A stretch of DNA of 64,000 bases from Clostridium sp. C2-6-12 (lineage in GTDB: Bacteria; Bacillota; Clostridia; Clostridiales; Clostridiaceae). Position 1 is the stretch's first letter; each line of letters starts with the position of its first letter. Position numbers and translations under genes: made by a program. Shown here piece by piece: positions 9,881-19,935 of this stretch. Location: the NCBI RefSeq assembly GCF_009928485.1, contig NZ_JAABNP010000003.1, forward strand, positions 186,001-250,000, read 5' to 3'. The notes below the pieces were generated by a model. That model was not told the DNA's origin and did no database searches. It saw nothing but the letters and a program-made list of their open reading frames with translations.

Positions 9881-11030
9881 ATACTTTTTTATACACTCCT
9901 TTTAGCTTTTCAACTAATACTTTTTCAGAATAGCTAAAAATTGTTTTTTCTCTTATTTTATATTTATCATATATTTCATAATTGTCTTTTATTTTAATTA
10001 ATGCTTTAGAGAGCTCCTCCACATCCTTCTTTTTAGCTATTATGCCATTGTCTTCTTTTATTATATCCTCAGCGCCGCCATTATCAGCCCCTATAATTGG
10101 CTTTCCGCATGCAAGAGCTTCAATATATACAACTCCAAAAGTTTCGTGCTCTGAAGCTAAAGCAAAAACATCACAAGCTTTCATTTCTTTTGCCACTTCT
10201 TCCCTTGATAATGCGCCTAAAAGCTTTATCTGATCATTAATACCTAACTCGTCAATGAGATTTTGTAATGATTGTTTTAGAGAGCCATCAGCTCCTATTC
10301 TTAGTGTGGCCTTCTCTCCTCTAAAAGCTTTTGTAAAAGCTTTTATTAAGCAGTCCATTCCTTTTCCTTCTTCTAAAAAACCACATGAAAAAAATTTAAA
10401 TAGTTCAGTATCTCTTGATTTTTCTTTGCCACTATTTTCTTCAATGTTGAACAATCCTAAATCCACCATATTAAAAATAACTTCAATTGGCCTTTTAACA
10501 TATTCCTGTAATTCCTTTTTTAATCCATTTCCAACAGCAATTAAAGCATCTGCCTTTTCATATGCTTCAAAAATATATTTCTTATAGCTTTCCTTGCAGT
10601 ATTTCGCATATTTTAGAGAGGAATGTTCTGTTATTACAAGTGGAATATTATACTTTTTACTTATAAAAGCTGCTGCAATTCCTCCCCAAAAGGCTGAATG
10701 AGCATGAATAATATCAACTTTGCCTTCCTTTTTAACTATTTCTTGATATAATTTATCCATCCTTTTATTAAAGCTTCTAAACATTAAAGGATTTTTAGGA
10801 AAATAATTATAATCTTTATATCTATAAGTCCTTAATTCATCTTCTATATTAAAACTAATTCCTCGATTTTCATGAGTTTTACCAATCATTGTTATAGGCC
10901 AAATTTCATTATAAGCAACTGTAATTTTATCTCCATCACTAGCTAGAGCCTTAAATTGCTCTTTAAAGAAACTTCCGTGAACCTTATTTCTTGGTGATGA
11001 ATACCAAGATGGAATGACCATTATATGCAT
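9864..11030 (-). CDS. Family 4 glycosyltransferase
   Basis: GT-B fold retaining glycosyltransferase, 388 residues. The N-terminal half has MVIPSWYSSPRNKVHGSFFKEQ and DIIHAHSAFWGG. The C-terminal nucleotide-sugar site has SCGFLEEGKGMDCLIKAF and the EX7E-type motif EHETFGVVYIEALACGKPII followed by GGAEDII. It probably extends a lipid-linked surface glycan in the cytoplasm; donor and acceptor cannot be read from the sequence. The ATG follows the stop of the upstream gene with no gap, and its ribosome binding site (GAAGGGAG) is inside that gene. Confidence 0.88.
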   Translation of the reverse strand: MHIMVIPSWYSSPRNKVHGSFFKEQFKALASDGDKITVAYNEIWPITMIGKTHENRGISFNIEDELRTYRYKDYNYFPKNPLMFRSFNKRMDKLYQEIVKKEGKVDIIHAHSAFWGGIAAAFISKKYNIPLVITEHSSLKYAKYCKESYKKYIFEAYEKADALIAVGNGLKKELQEYVKRPIEVIFNMVDLGLFNIEENSGKEKSRDTELFKFFSCGFLEEGKGMDCLIKAFTKAFRGEKATLRIGADGSLKQSLQNLIDELGINDQIKLLGALSREEVAKEMKACDVFALASEHETFGVVYIEALACGKPIIGADNGGAEDIIKEDNGIIAKKKDVEELSKALIKIKDNYEIYDKYKIREKTIFSYSEKVLVEKLKGVYKKVYEGKN

Positions 11031-12335
11031 CTAATCACTCCCTTCTAAAATATGATTTAATCTTTCAACTATGGAATTCCATTCATAATTCAAGTCTGGT
11101 GCACAGTCTATATCATTATTTTTATACATTTCAACTAATTTATAAATTCCCTTTTTTATATCCTTGACATTATTTTCAGCTGTAATACATTTTTCATTGT
11201 CTTTTACAACATTTTTAATAGGGTCGTTTCTATCTCCATAAATTACAAAAACTCTTCCCTTTGCTCCAAAATAATCATATATTTTAGCTGGAATTTGAGT
11301 TGAATTTTTATTTCCAAACAAAAGTAATCCATTCCCATTAAGCATATATTTAAGTGCTTCATCAAAAGGTATTCTAGGCGAAACAGTAGCTGCTTCTAAA
11401 CTTTCTAATTTCTTTTTTCCTTCTATATCATCGATATTTCCAAAAAACAAAATATTTAATAGACCATATGCTTCTTTATCTTCTCTTCTTATTTCTTCAA
11501 CAGCTTTAATAAATGGCTTTATATCTCTAAGTTTAGAAAATATCTCACCAGTATAAACCATATTAAGCTTATCTTTTTTTATTAATGTTGGTGGTTCTTC
11601 ATTAAATAATCTATCATATAATTTTTTATCAAATCCTCTATTTAATACAAAAGTTTTTTTACAACCCTTTCTTAAAGCCTCATAATCTTTTAAGTATTCA
11701 TTTTTATTGGCTTCTGTAACAAAAATAAATTTATCTGATAAATTAACAATCTTTCTTTCCATCTTCTGCTCAATCAGCTTCTTAATTACAAAAGATTTTT
11801 CTCTTGTAGAATCCTTAAGCCATGGGTCACTCCAATAAGTAATCCATGGTACACTTTTATATTGTTTTTTTATAAAATAAGCGCATAAATGAGATGATGG
11901 AGGCTCATGCATTGAAAATATAACATCAAATTTCTCTTTTTCCATTAACGATGTCCCATAAATTGCTGCTTTTTTTGCCCATCCATAGTACATATCTGGT
12001 ATAACTAATGTATTTTTTATTTTTCTTAAAACTTTTTTTCCTTTACCACTTGTATTTTTTGTTTGTGTATTAGAATTAATATTTGATTTTTCTATCTTCT
12101 TAGGCATTAATTTTTTAAAAATAATTCCACCATCAACAACATGCACTTTTATATCAGTATCCATCATAGAGCGCAAGACTTCATCATAATATATGGAGTC
12201 CTTCGGAAAATTTACCGTCAAAAGATGAACCTCATTATTATTAATTTCATTTAATTTATTTAAATACTGCAAAGTTTCTATAGCTGCAGAATTATTTATT
12301 AACGGGGAATAGCAGGCAATAAATAATATTTTCAT
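11031..12335 (-). CDS. Glycosyltransferase, GT-B type
   Basis: A 434-residue protein with a diverged family-4-like layout: N-terminal MKILFIACYSPLINNSAAIETLQYLNKL, a central donor-domain start NMVYTGEIFSKLRDIKPFI and the late motif QIPAKIYDYFGAKGRVF. Conservation is weaker than in the adjacent enzyme. It is sandwiched between murJ and the other glycosyltransferase with 0-8 base gaps, so it belongs to the same surface polysaccharide operon. Substrate is unknown. Confidence 0.78.
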   Translation of the reverse strand: MKILFIACYSPLINNSAAIETLQYLNKLNEINNNEVHLLTVNFPKDSIYYDEVLRSMMDTDIKVHVVDGGIIFKKLMPKKIEKSNINSNTQTKNTSGKGKKVLRKIKNTLVIPDMYYGWAKKAAIYGTSLMEKEKFDVIFSMHEPPSSHLCAYFIKKQYKSVPWITYWSDPWLKDSTREKSFVIKKLIEQKMERKIVNLSDKFIFVTEANKNEYLKDYEALRKGCKKTFVLNRGFDKKLYDRLFNEEPPTLIKKDKLNMVYTGEIFSKLRDIKPFIKAVEEIRREDKEAYGLLNILFFGNIDDIEGKKKLESLEAATVSPRIPFDEALKYMLNGNGLLLFGNKNSTQIPAKIYDYFGAKGRVFVIYGDRNDPIKNVVKDNEKCITAENNVKDIKKGIYKLVEMYKNNDIDCAPDLNYEWNSIVERLNHILEGSD

Positions 12336-12343
12336 ATTTCCTC

Positions 12344-13888
12344 CTATCTTTTAATCTTCTTCAAAATTAAACTTTTTATTTCAACTACCTCTTCAATTTT
12401 TAATAAGTAACATAATATAAAATATATAATAGCTCCAACACCTGTTCCAAATATTATAAGAACTAAAGAAGGAACTTTACTTCTTAAATACATAGCCATT
12501 ATTTCAATAGCCACTCCCATTATTACAGAGCTTATTATTATTACAAATATTTTTCTAAGAATATCCTTTACTTCGAACTTCTTTTCCAATTTTAAAATGC
12601 TTATAAACAATAGAGTTGAAGTAACCATCATAGCTATTGCAGACGCTATAGCTATACCAATTATACCCATGTATTTTGATAAAACTATGCAAAAAATTAT
12701 ATTAATAGTAACACCTATTATTCCATTTATGGTTGTTGTCTTTGTCTTTCCCATTGAAAATAAGGTAGAATTTAAAATATCTCTTAATCCTGTAAAGAAC
12801 ACTCCAAATCCATAACCAAGCAGCGCTAAAGTTGTAAGATTTACTGCATATTCTTTAAATTCTCCTCTTTCATAAACTATTTTTACTATCTCCTTATCAA
12901 ATACTACTATTCCAGCAGTAATAGGAATTAGTAAAATAGCTAAATATATTATTGACTTTTTTAATATTTCTACAAATCCCTCTTTATCATTATTGCTTCT
13001 CATATTTGCCATTAGAGGATATACTACACTTGTCACAGATGTAGTAATAATACTATTAATAAAAAATATAAGTTTTTGTGCAAAATCAAGTGCTGACACT
13101 GAGCCTACTTCTAAAGAAGATGCTATATTTTTATCCACCACCATATTTAAAGAATTAGCTCCAGCTCCAATTATTACAGGAATTATTAATATAATAATAG
13201 CCTTTAATCTTTTGTCTTTTAAGTTTATAGTAAATTCATATTTATATCCATGCTTTAATAAAGATGGTACTTGTACTGCTACCCTTAGAAAATTACCAAT
13301 GACATTTGCAATTGTTAAACCAATAGTTAATCCAACAACATCATGATTTCTAAATACTAATAAATATATTATCATAGGCAGGTTAAAAAACAACCCTAAA
13401 ATGCCTGGAATAACAAAATCTTCATTTACTTGTAATAAAGCTGTGAAACATGCATTAATTGACAAGAACAAGAGATTTATTAATGTTATTCTAGTAAGCT
13501 TAATTGCAAGAAATGCAGCTTCCTGTGAAAATCCATTTGCAAGTATAAAAACAATTTCCTTTGCAAAAATGCTTGTTAATATAAATAGTGCCAGTGAAAT
13601 TACAAACAATATGTTAATTACATTATTTGCAAATTTATACATTTCTTTATTTCCATCTTTAGCTTTTATTTTACTTAAAGTAGGAAGAAAAGCAGTTGAT
13701 ATTGCAAGCCCAACTAAAGTAAAAATGGTCTCTGGCACTGATACTGCTATATTGTAAGCATCAGTGTACATTCCTGCTCCAAAGTTTTTCCCAATGAGCA
13801 TATCACGGATTAACCCTAAAGCCCTGCTAATTATAGACACTATCATTATTACAAATGTAGATTTAATTAAATTACTTCCCTTTTTCAT
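12344..13888 (-). CDS. murJ: MurJ/MviN-family lipid II flippase
   Basis: Polytopic MOP-superfamily protein of about 514 residues that flips lipid-linked precursors. N-terminal NLIKSTFVIMIVSIISRALGLIRDMLIG and FGAGMYTDAYNIA are diagnostic, and about 13-14 hydrophobic segments follow. Being inside a glycosyltransferase operon, it may move a polysaccharide repeat unit instead of, or as well as, lipid II. The start MKKGSNLIKS at 13888 matches family N termini; a longer in-frame start at 13915 adds nine residues, and the AGGGAG box lies rather far (about 13 bases) from the chosen ATG. Confidence 0.88.
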   Translation of the reverse strand: MKKGSNLIKSTFVIMIVSIISRALGLIRDMLIGKNFGAGMYTDAYNIAVSVPETIFTLVGLAISTAFLPTLSKIKAKDGNKEMYKFANNVINILFVISLALFILTSIFAKEIVFILANGFSQEAAFLAIKLTRITLINLLFLSINACFTALLQVNEDFVIPGILGLFFNLPMIIYLLVFRNHDVVGLTIGLTIANVIGNFLRVAVQVPSLLKHGYKYEFTINLKDKRLKAIIILIIPVIIGAGANSLNMVVDKNIASSLEVGSVSALDFAQKLIFFINSIITTSVTSVVYPLMANMRSNNDKEGFVEILKKSIIYLAILLIPITAGIVVFDKEIVKIVYERGEFKEYAVNLTTLALLGYGFGVFFTGLRDILNSTLFSMGKTKTTTINGIIGVTINIIFCIVLSKYMGIIGIAIASAIAMMVTSTLLFISILKLEKKFEVKDILRKIFVIIISSVIMGVAIEIMAMYLRSKVPSLVLIIFGTGVGAIIYFILCYLLKIEEVVEIKSLILKKIKR

Positions 13889-13953
13889 TTTAATACCATT
13901 TCTCCCTGCTCTCATCGCCTTGCTATCTTTATTATTTTTTTATACACGCTTTA

Positions 13954-14670
13954 TTAACCTTTATTTCTATTCTTAAAAACTAGTAATAAGAACTTAGGTA
14001 TTACCATTAATCTTTTTATTCTAAAAGGCTCCTGTATTACTCTATGCAGCCATTCCAATCCTAAAGCTAACATCCATTTCGGAGCTCTTGTAAGTTCTCC
14101 AGCAAAAATGTCAAAGACACCTCCGACTCCCATAAATATATGAGTATTTACTTTATCCATAATTTTATTTATAAATATTTCTTGTCTTGGAGAACCCATT
14201 GCTACAAAAATAGCCCATGGTTCATTTTTTATAATATCCTCTATTACATCTTGGCAATTATTTAAATCAAAAAATCCATTATGAAAGCCTGAAACTTTTA
14301 AATTAGGAAATTCTCTTTTTATATTTTCTACACATCTTTCAAGAATTTCTTGTTTCGCACCTAATAAATAAACAGATTTTCCTTCTGAATTTGCCTTAAT
14401 TATTACTTCTCTAACAACATCAATTCCAGCTATTTTTTCTTTAACTGGAGCTTTTACAATTTTTGATGCAATAACAGTTCCAACTCCATCTGGTATAATA
14501 ACTGAGGTTTCTGCATTAAAATTTTCGTTAAGCATAGTATCACCTAATCCATTATATATAATTTCTGGATTTCCTGATATTATATTTACTTTGTTAAAAC
14601 CTTCTATATAATCCATTAAAGCTGCTTTATCTTTATTAAAGACATTAAATCCAAGTATTTTTGTAAACAT
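13954..14670 (-). CDS. tagA: WecG/TagA/CpsF-family glycosyltransferase
   Basis: GT26 enzyme of 238 residues. In teichoic acid synthesis TagA adds N-acetylmannosamine to undecaprenyl-PP-GlcNAc. Motifs seen are IIPDGVGTV (about residues 79-87), YLLGAK, FHNGFFD, and the C-terminal block AMGSPRQEIF with GVGGVFDIFAGE and RAPKWM...GLEWLHR. Membrane association is through the C terminus. It fits the neighbouring flippase and glycosyltransferases as the committed step of wall glycan assembly; the exact sugar is inferred from the family. Confidence 0.9.
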   Translation of the reverse strand: MFTKILGFNVFNKDKAALMDYIEGFNKVNIISGNPEIIYNGLGDTMLNENFNAETSVIIPDGVGTVIASKIVKAPVKEKIAGIDVVREVIIKANSEGKSVYLLGAKQEILERCVENIKREFPNLKVSGFHNGFFDLNNCQDVIEDIIKNEPWAIFVAMGSPRQEIFINKIMDKVNTHIFMGVGGVFDIFAGELTRAPKWMLALGLEWLHRVIQEPFRIKRLMVIPKFLLLVFKNRNKG

Positions 14671-14683
14671 ATTATCTCCTAAT

Positions 14684-15784
14684 CTATTTTGCAGTTCTAT
14701 TTAACATTTGATCTATCTCTATTACTATTTCATCTTCAGGTGCTAATTTCTTTGCAATTTCTAAATTTAATCTAGCTTGTTCTTTATCTCCTAAATTAAT
14801 ATAACACATTACAATATTAGTACATATATCAACTTCCTTAGATGCTTCAAAAGCCTTTCTAAAATATTTTAACGCTTCCTCAAAATCTCCAATTGAGGCA
14901 TAGTTAAGGCCTAACTCATTAACAGCTTCAAGACTTCCCGATTCAATTTTAATACTTTCTTTTAAGTAATGTATAGCTGTTTCATAATTTTCAAGTTTTC
15001 TATATCCAACCCCTAAATAATAATAAATCAATGGATTTGTACTAAATTCTTCACTTAATGGAAGTAATAATTCAATTGCTTTTCTTGGATCTTCTTTTAA
15101 GGCTTCAACTGCTTTTTCAAATCCGCTTACATTTTGTATATCGCTCATTATTTGCTCAATTTCCTTTGATTTATTTCCACCTTTATTTATATATTCATTA
15201 ATTTCCACTTCAGCCCCTTTATAATCACCTTTATCTTTAAGTATTAAAGCATTATAAAGATATGGCTCTGGAGATTTTTCAAATTTTTCTTTACATTCAT
15301 CAATATCTTCTAATAAAATTTCTGCAAAGCTTGAATCTTTCTCTCTTATTGTCTCCCCAACAGCTAATAGCTTAGTTAAAATTTCTTCTTCATTGGTATA
15401 CCTATAAAGACCTTTTAATAATACATAAGCATCTTCTAATCTATCCTTTTTAATTCTATCTGCAATTAAACTTTTTACACATTCCTCTGAATCCGGAATA
15501 TATGACAAAATCATTCCGTAATCTTCATTGTATCTAATATTTTTATCTGCTCCAAAAGCAATAAACATGCCTTCAACAAAATAATATATAGGTAAATTAT
15601 TTAATTTTATTTCATTATTAGCATTTGCTGCAACATATTCAGCACTTATTGGCATATATAAATCATCATTTTTAAACTTTACACTATCAGGAATATTAAT
15701 ACTTCTCTTAAAGCCTTCCTTTTTAATTTCTAGAAATAATAATTTGCTTAATTTATCTTTATACATTGTTTTGTAATTACTCAT
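14684..15784 (-). CDS. Soluble TPR protein of the polysaccharide locus
   Basis: A 366-residue protein without signal or membrane segments. The C-terminal half contains at least four TPR units, for example YYYLGVGYRKLENYETAIHY, then NELGLNYASIGDFEEALKYF and NIVMCYINLGDKEQARLNL. The N-terminal part (about 100 residues) is not recognised. It lies 13 bases upstream of tagA and probably heads the operon; an inverted heptamer repeat lies just upstream of its start. Confidence 0.72.
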   Translation of the reverse strand: MSNYKTMYKDKLSKLLFLEIKKEGFKRSINIPDSVKFKNDDLYMPISAEYVAANANNEIKLNNLPIYYFVEGMFIAFGADKNIRYNEDYGMILSYIPDSEECVKSLIADRIKKDRLEDAYVLLKGLYRYTNEEEILTKLLAVGETIREKDSSFAEILLEDIDECKEKFEKSPEPYLYNALILKDKGDYKGAEVEINEYINKGGNKSKEIEQIMSDIQNVSGFEKAVEALKEDPRKAIELLLPLSEEFSTNPLIYYYLGVGYRKLENYETAIHYLKESIKIESGSLEAVNELGLNYASIGDFEEALKYFRKAFEASKEVDICTNIVMCYINLGDKEQARLNLEIAKKLAPEDEIVIEIDQMLNRTAK

Positions 15785-15800
15785 TTGACACCTCGTTAAT

Positions 15801-16020
15801 TCAGTTAAGAGTTATGAGTTAAGAGTTGTGAGTTGTGGTGTAAGATAACTTTTAAAGTTCAAATAACCAAATTAGAGCTTTGGATTATTGATTTTCACCT
15901 TAACTATTCACTTTTAGCTATTACTCATTAACATTTTTTATTTGATGATAATTTATTAAATTTTTTTGAAAAGCTACAGGATTTTCTTCCTTAATTATTA
16001 ACTATTAGTTATTAATCCCT
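15801..16020. repeat. Inverted heptamer-repeat element A
   Basis: The left arm (15801-15840) reads in 7-base register cagttaa, gagttat, gagttaa, gagttgt, gagttgt. The right arm (15898-15932), read on the opposite strand, gives gagtaat, agctaaa, agtgaat, agttaag. A further taattattaactattagt-type stretch follows near 15992-16019. Same design as the elements around mutS2. It fills the gap between the TPR gene and the phosphohexomutase. Confidence 0.65.
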
Positions 16021-16105
16021 ATATACTTACTCTTATAAGATTTTATACTTTTCTTTGAATATAATCAAGAAAATCAATTTGTAATTCTTCTTTATTCATT
16101 AATTA

Positions 16106-16150
16106 TAGCGAAAAAATGCTATCACCTTAATGATGATAGCATTTTCTATG
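16106..16150 (-). terminator. Terminator of the phosphohexomutase gene
   Basis: AAAATGCTATCA at 16113-16124 pairs with TGATAGCATTTT at 16134-16145; the minus-strand RNA then continues into six U residues. A classic intrinsic terminator. Confidence 0.85.
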
Positions 16151-16155
16151 GAATC

Positions 16156-17883
16156 TTAATTTAATTTTCCGTTAATGATTTCCATTACTTTTTCTTTGAA
16201 TTCAGCAATATCTTTATCTGCATTTTCTAGGCTGCTACTCTTTACTGCTAAATAAACCTTCATCTTTGGCTCTGTTCCTGATGGTCTTACAACAAAATAT
16301 GAACCATCTTCTAAAATGTATTTTAATACATTTGATTTAGGTAATTCAATAGTAGTCTTAGTGCTTTTTACTGTGTTTTCTTCAACACTTAATTTATAGT
16401 CTAATCTAGTAACTATTTTAACGCCAGCAACTTCATTTAATGGATCATTTCTTAATCCCTCAATACAGCTTGCTATTTTTTCTTGTCCTTCTTTACCCTT
16501 TAACTCTAATGATACAAGTGTTTCTTTAAAGTATCCATACTTTTCATATAATTCTATTAATGCTTCGTATAGACTCTTACCTTGTTCTTTATAATAAAGA
16601 CACATTTCACATACTAACATTGAAGCTATTACGGCATCTTTATCACGTACAAAGTTTCCTGCAAGATATCCATAACTTTCTTCAAATCCAAATAAATAAG
16701 TTTTATTTCCTGCATCTTCAAATTCTCTTATTTTCTCACCAATGTATTTAAATCCAGTTAATACATCCATAAGTTCAATATCAAAATCTTCAGCTATACT
16801 TCTAGCACCTTCTGTTGTTACTATTGTTTTTATAACAACTCCATTTTGTGGTAACTTATTAGTTTCTTTTAGTGAACTTAATACATAATGAGTTAAAAGT
16901 AACCCTGTTTGATTACCTGTTAAAACTTTATATTCTCCAGTACTGTCTTTAACTACAAGACCTATTCTATCGCAGTCTGGATCTGTTCCAAAGATTATAT
17001 CTGCATCTTCAGTTTGAGCCATCTTTACAGCTAATTCAAATACATCTGGATTTTCTGGATTAGGATAAGATGCTGTTGGGAAGTTTCCATCTGGAGCTTC
17101 TTGTTCCTTAACAACTTTAACATTGCTATATCCCAATTGTTCTAATACACTTCTTACTGGAACATTTCCTGAACCATGAATTGGAGTATATATAACATTT
17201 AAGTTTTTAGCTTTTTCTTTAACTAAATCTGTTCTTATAGTTAAGCCTTTAACTTTTTCATAGTAAAGCTTATCTACATCTTCGCCAATATAAGTTAATA
17301 AACCTTTTTCTAAAGCAACTTCTTCATCCATACTTTTAATTTTTGAAAAATCATCTACTGCATTAACACAATCAATTATGATATTTGCTTTTTCATCAGT
17401 TACTTGACCACCAAATTCATCATATACCTTATAACCATTATAGATTTTTGGATTATGAGATGCTGTAACTACTATACCACCCTTACATTTTAATTCTCTT
17501 ACAGTGTAAGATAATACTGGTGTTGGTCTTAAGCTCTCATATAAAAATACCTTAACATTATTTGCGCATAAAGTTAAAGCAGCTGACTTAGCAAATTCCT
17601 TAGACATATTTCTAGAATCATATGCAATTGCAACTGAAGGATCTTTAAAGTTATCGTTTAAATAATTAGCAAATCCTTGGGTAGCTTTAGCAACAGTATA
17701 TATGTTCATTCTATTACTTCCAGCACCTATTACTCCTCGAAGTCCACCAGTACCAAAGTCTAAGTCTTGATAGAATCTATCTTCAATTTCCTTTTCATCA
17801 GATATACTTCTTAACTCATTTTTTGTTTCCTCGTCAATAATATTAGAATTAATCCATGTGTTGTATTTTTCTTTGTAATTCAT
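16156..17883 (-). CDS. Phosphoglucomutase/phosphomannomutase (alpha-D-phosphohexomutase)
   Basis: A 575-residue phosphosugar mutase interconverting hexose 1- and 6-phosphates, supplying glucose 1-phosphate or mannose 1-phosphate for nucleotide sugars. The phosphoserine loop is TASHNPKIYNGYKVYD (about residue 139 onward), the metal site is GTDPDCDRIG, the sugar loop is GFEESYGYLAG, and the phosphate-binding loop VRPSGTEPKMKVYL is near the C terminus. The length matches Firmicute PgcA-type enzymes. Position next to the surface glycan operon and the presence of manA in the window suit a role in precursor supply. Confidence 0.93.
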   Translation of the reverse strand: MNYKEKYNTWINSNIIDEETKNELRSISDEKEIEDRFYQDLDFGTGGLRGVIGAGSNRMNIYTVAKATQGFANYLNDNFKDPSVAIAYDSRNMSKEFAKSAALTLCANNVKVFLYESLRPTPVLSYTVRELKCKGGIVVTASHNPKIYNGYKVYDEFGGQVTDEKANIIIDCVNAVDDFSKIKSMDEEVALEKGLLTYIGEDVDKLYYEKVKGLTIRTDLVKEKAKNLNVIYTPIHGSGNVPVRSVLEQLGYSNVKVVKEQEAPDGNFPTASYPNPENPDVFELAVKMAQTEDADIIFGTDPDCDRIGLVVKDSTGEYKVLTGNQTGLLLTHYVLSSLKETNKLPQNGVVIKTIVTTEGARSIAEDFDIELMDVLTGFKYIGEKIREFEDAGNKTYLFGFEESYGYLAGNFVRDKDAVIASMLVCEMCLYYKEQGKSLYEALIELYEKYGYFKETLVSLELKGKEGQEKIASCIEGLRNDPLNEVAGVKIVTRLDYKLSVEENTVKSTKTTIELPKSNVLKYILEDGSYFVVRPSGTEPKMKVYLAVKSSSLENADKDIAEFKEKVMEIINGKLN

Positions 17884-18279
17884 TTATGTTCCCCTCCCCA
17901 TTTTTTCTCTATTACATTATACATTATTTACTTATATTTAAAAATAGTTTTATATGGTTTACTAAACAAGTTTTAAACAATTAACAAAAAGAGTAATATC
18001 ATTTTTATTAAATTCGCCAAAATATAAGTATTTATCTAGCCTCATCGTAGAAATATTCTGAATCTTTTAATCTTAAGATGCTTCTTTCTTATATTTTATT
18101 ATATCAAGACTGTATAAACCACATTGTAAAAATTATTAAATGTTTTATGCTGCCCTAAAAAATTTATATATAATAAAAATACAAGCGCTCACCTTCTTAT
18201 AATACGCTTGTATTTTCTATTTCACATGTTATTTAATTCTTAAAATTTTTCCTTATTATGACTATAATTATAAAATCTT
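17884..18279. other. Intergenic region between the phosphohexomutase and a ctc gene
   Basis: No ORF was supported here. The region holds the promoter side of the phosphohexomutase and the terminator of the downstream ctc gene at 18176-18216. Confidence 0.4.
18174..18218 (-). terminator. Terminator downstream of ctc-1
   Basis: AAAATACAAGCG (ending 18187) pairs with CGCTTGTATTTT at 18205-18216, followed on the minus strand by U-rich sequence. Confidence 0.7.
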
Positions 18280-18852
18280 TTACTTTTCATCAACTTCCTC
18301 TGCCGAATAATTTTTAGTTACAACAGATGCAAATACACTTGATAGATTATCTAAAATTGAAATTTCACTTCCAACTTCTAAATCACTCAATTTGTAAACA
18401 CTTCCAATCTTAGCCTCTGCTACATTTATTCCTATAGATTTAGGTACATCTTCTGCTTTACACGATATTTTTACAGATTCTCTTTGATTTTGTATTACTA
18501 TACCTTTTTTGCTTAAAAACTCTTTCCCTTCAAGCCTGATTGGAACTTCCGTTTGCAATATCTTATTTCCATTTACCTCTTCTAGATCTATATGAATCAC
18601 CTTATGAGATACTGGATCTTTTTGAACCTCTTTAACTATAGCAGTTCCATTATAACCTTCTAAATCAAATTTAAAAGCACCATGCTCTCCAACCTTAGAT
18701 AGTTCCTCTACTAACTCCATTTCACCTATTTCAAACATTAAACCACCTAATTTTTTACCATAAACAACACCAGGAACCTTACCTTCTCTTCTCTTTTGTT
18801 TAGCCTCATTGGCAGTTTTCTTTAATCTTCTATTTAAAATTAATTCATCCAT
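18280..18852 (-). CDS. ctc: Ribosomal protein L25 / general stress protein Ctc, copy 1
   Basis: A 190-residue Ctc-form L25 that binds 5S rRNA. The N-terminal L25 domain begins MDELILNRR and contains GKVPGVVYGKKLGG and the C-terminal beta domain TL5-like part (LQTEVPIRLEGKE, VPKSIGINVAEAKIGS). ATG 18852 is chosen because TTAAGGAGG lies eight bases upstream; an upstream in-frame GTG or ATG is unsupported. A second homologous gene lies 210 bases upstream in the same orientation. Confidence 0.92.
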   Translation of the reverse strand: MDELILNRRLKKTANEAKQKRREGKVPGVVYGKKLGGLMFEIGEMELVEELSKVGEHGAFKFDLEGYNGTAIVKEVQKDPVSHKVIHIDLEEVNGNKILQTEVPIRLEGKEFLSKKGIVIQNQRESVKISCKAEDVPKSIGINVAEAKIGSVYKLSDLEVGSEISILDNLSSVFASVVTKNYSAEEVDEK

Positions 18853-18999
18853 TATAAAATCCTCCTTAAATTCGACACTATGAAATAATAATTTATAATG
18901 ATTATTTTTCAAAGTATCTTTTTAATAAAATAGCTAATAATTTTAACTAACTATTTTATAATTTTTTCCCATTTAAAGAGGTTTTATACATATATTTAA

Positions 19000-19056
19000 A
19001 TAAAATCCTTCTGAGAATAATGTTTTATAAAAATTATTCTTAGAAGGATTTGCCTG
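19000..19056 (-). terminator. Strong terminator downstream of ctc-2
   Basis: A long stem: AAATCCTTCTGAGAATAAT at 19003-19021 with ATTATTCTTAGAAGGATTT at 19033-19051. It separates the two ctc genes, so they are not simply one transcript. Confidence 0.8.
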
Positions 19057-19062
19057 ATTAAA

Positions 19063-19644
19063 TTATTTTATTTCTTCAGTTTCCGAATCATCTTCTTTTT
19101 TATCTTCGCTTATAGATCCTATTACTGTTGATAAATCCTCCATAACTGAAACCTCTTGACCAAGGTTCAAATCTTTAAAGGTATAGACTCTTCCTGCTTC
19201 ACCATTGGAAATATCCAACTCGACGTCCTTTGGTAAATTTTCTGCCGTACATACTACCTTAATTAATTCTCTTTGAGTTTGAAAGATTAATCCCTTGCTT
19301 TCTAAAACGCCCTTACCAGTAACTTTGATTAAAAGTTCAGTATGCATTTTTGCATTTGCTGCAACTTCCTCTAAATCAATATGAATAACTTTGTTTCCTA
19401 GTGAATTTTTTTGAACTTCTTTAATTACAGCGGTTCCTTTCTTTTTGCCTTCAAAATTAAAAGTTAATACTCCATGTTCTCCACTAACTGAAAGCTCCTT
19501 TGATAATGCTAGTGAATCAACATAAAAAAGTTCATTTCCTATTTTTTCACCATAAATTACTCCTGGAATTTTACCAAATTTTCTTTCTTGTCTGGCATTG
19601 TGACCAACTGTATTTATTCTTTTATTTAAATTTAATTCCTCCAT
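19063..19644 (-). CDS. ctc: Ribosomal protein L25 / Ctc, copy 2
   Basis: A 193-residue paralog of the neighbouring ctc gene. It shares the N-terminal L25 pattern (MEELNLNKR, GKIPGVIYGEKIG) and the same domain order (ELLIKVTGKGVLESKG, LPKDVELDISNGEAGRVY), with an acidic tail ending in SETEEIK. The two copies differ at many positions, so duplication is not recent. The start at 19644 is nine bases after GAGGAG; the ATG three codons earlier would have no spacing. Which copy serves the ribosome and which is stress-related cannot be told from sequence. Confidence 0.9.
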   Translation of the reverse strand: MEELNLNKRINTVGHNARQERKFGKIPGVIYGEKIGNELFYVDSLALSKELSVSGEHGVLTFNFEGKKKGTAVIKEVQKNSLGNKVIHIDLEEVAANAKMHTELLIKVTGKGVLESKGLIFQTQRELIKVVCTAENLPKDVELDISNGEAGRVYTFKDLNLGQEVSVMEDLSTVIGSISEDKKEDDSETEEIK

Positions 19645-19935
19645 TGTGAACATCTCCTCAAAATTTAATTATTTAACATACTTTTTAGAATATTTAAGAG
19701 TATATTATTCACGTCGGAAGGAAATAAGCAGGCCTATTACAATCATAAGGTCTAATGATTTCTCTAATATTAATTTTATCTGAAGAATTATGAAAAGATA
19801 AAACCAACTTAGACTTTCAATTAAACATTTATATCGCCTCAAATATATTGAATTTTTATCTACCACTATATTATAGCACTTTCAATATATTTTACCCAAA
19901 TATATTTACTTCTTCTAAACTAGACCTTTAATTCT

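Noticed and set aside
18865..18885. Spo0A-box-like TGTCGAA just upstream of a ctc gene
   Set aside because: A single 7-base match between promoter and ribosome binding site is expected by chance and no second box is near.
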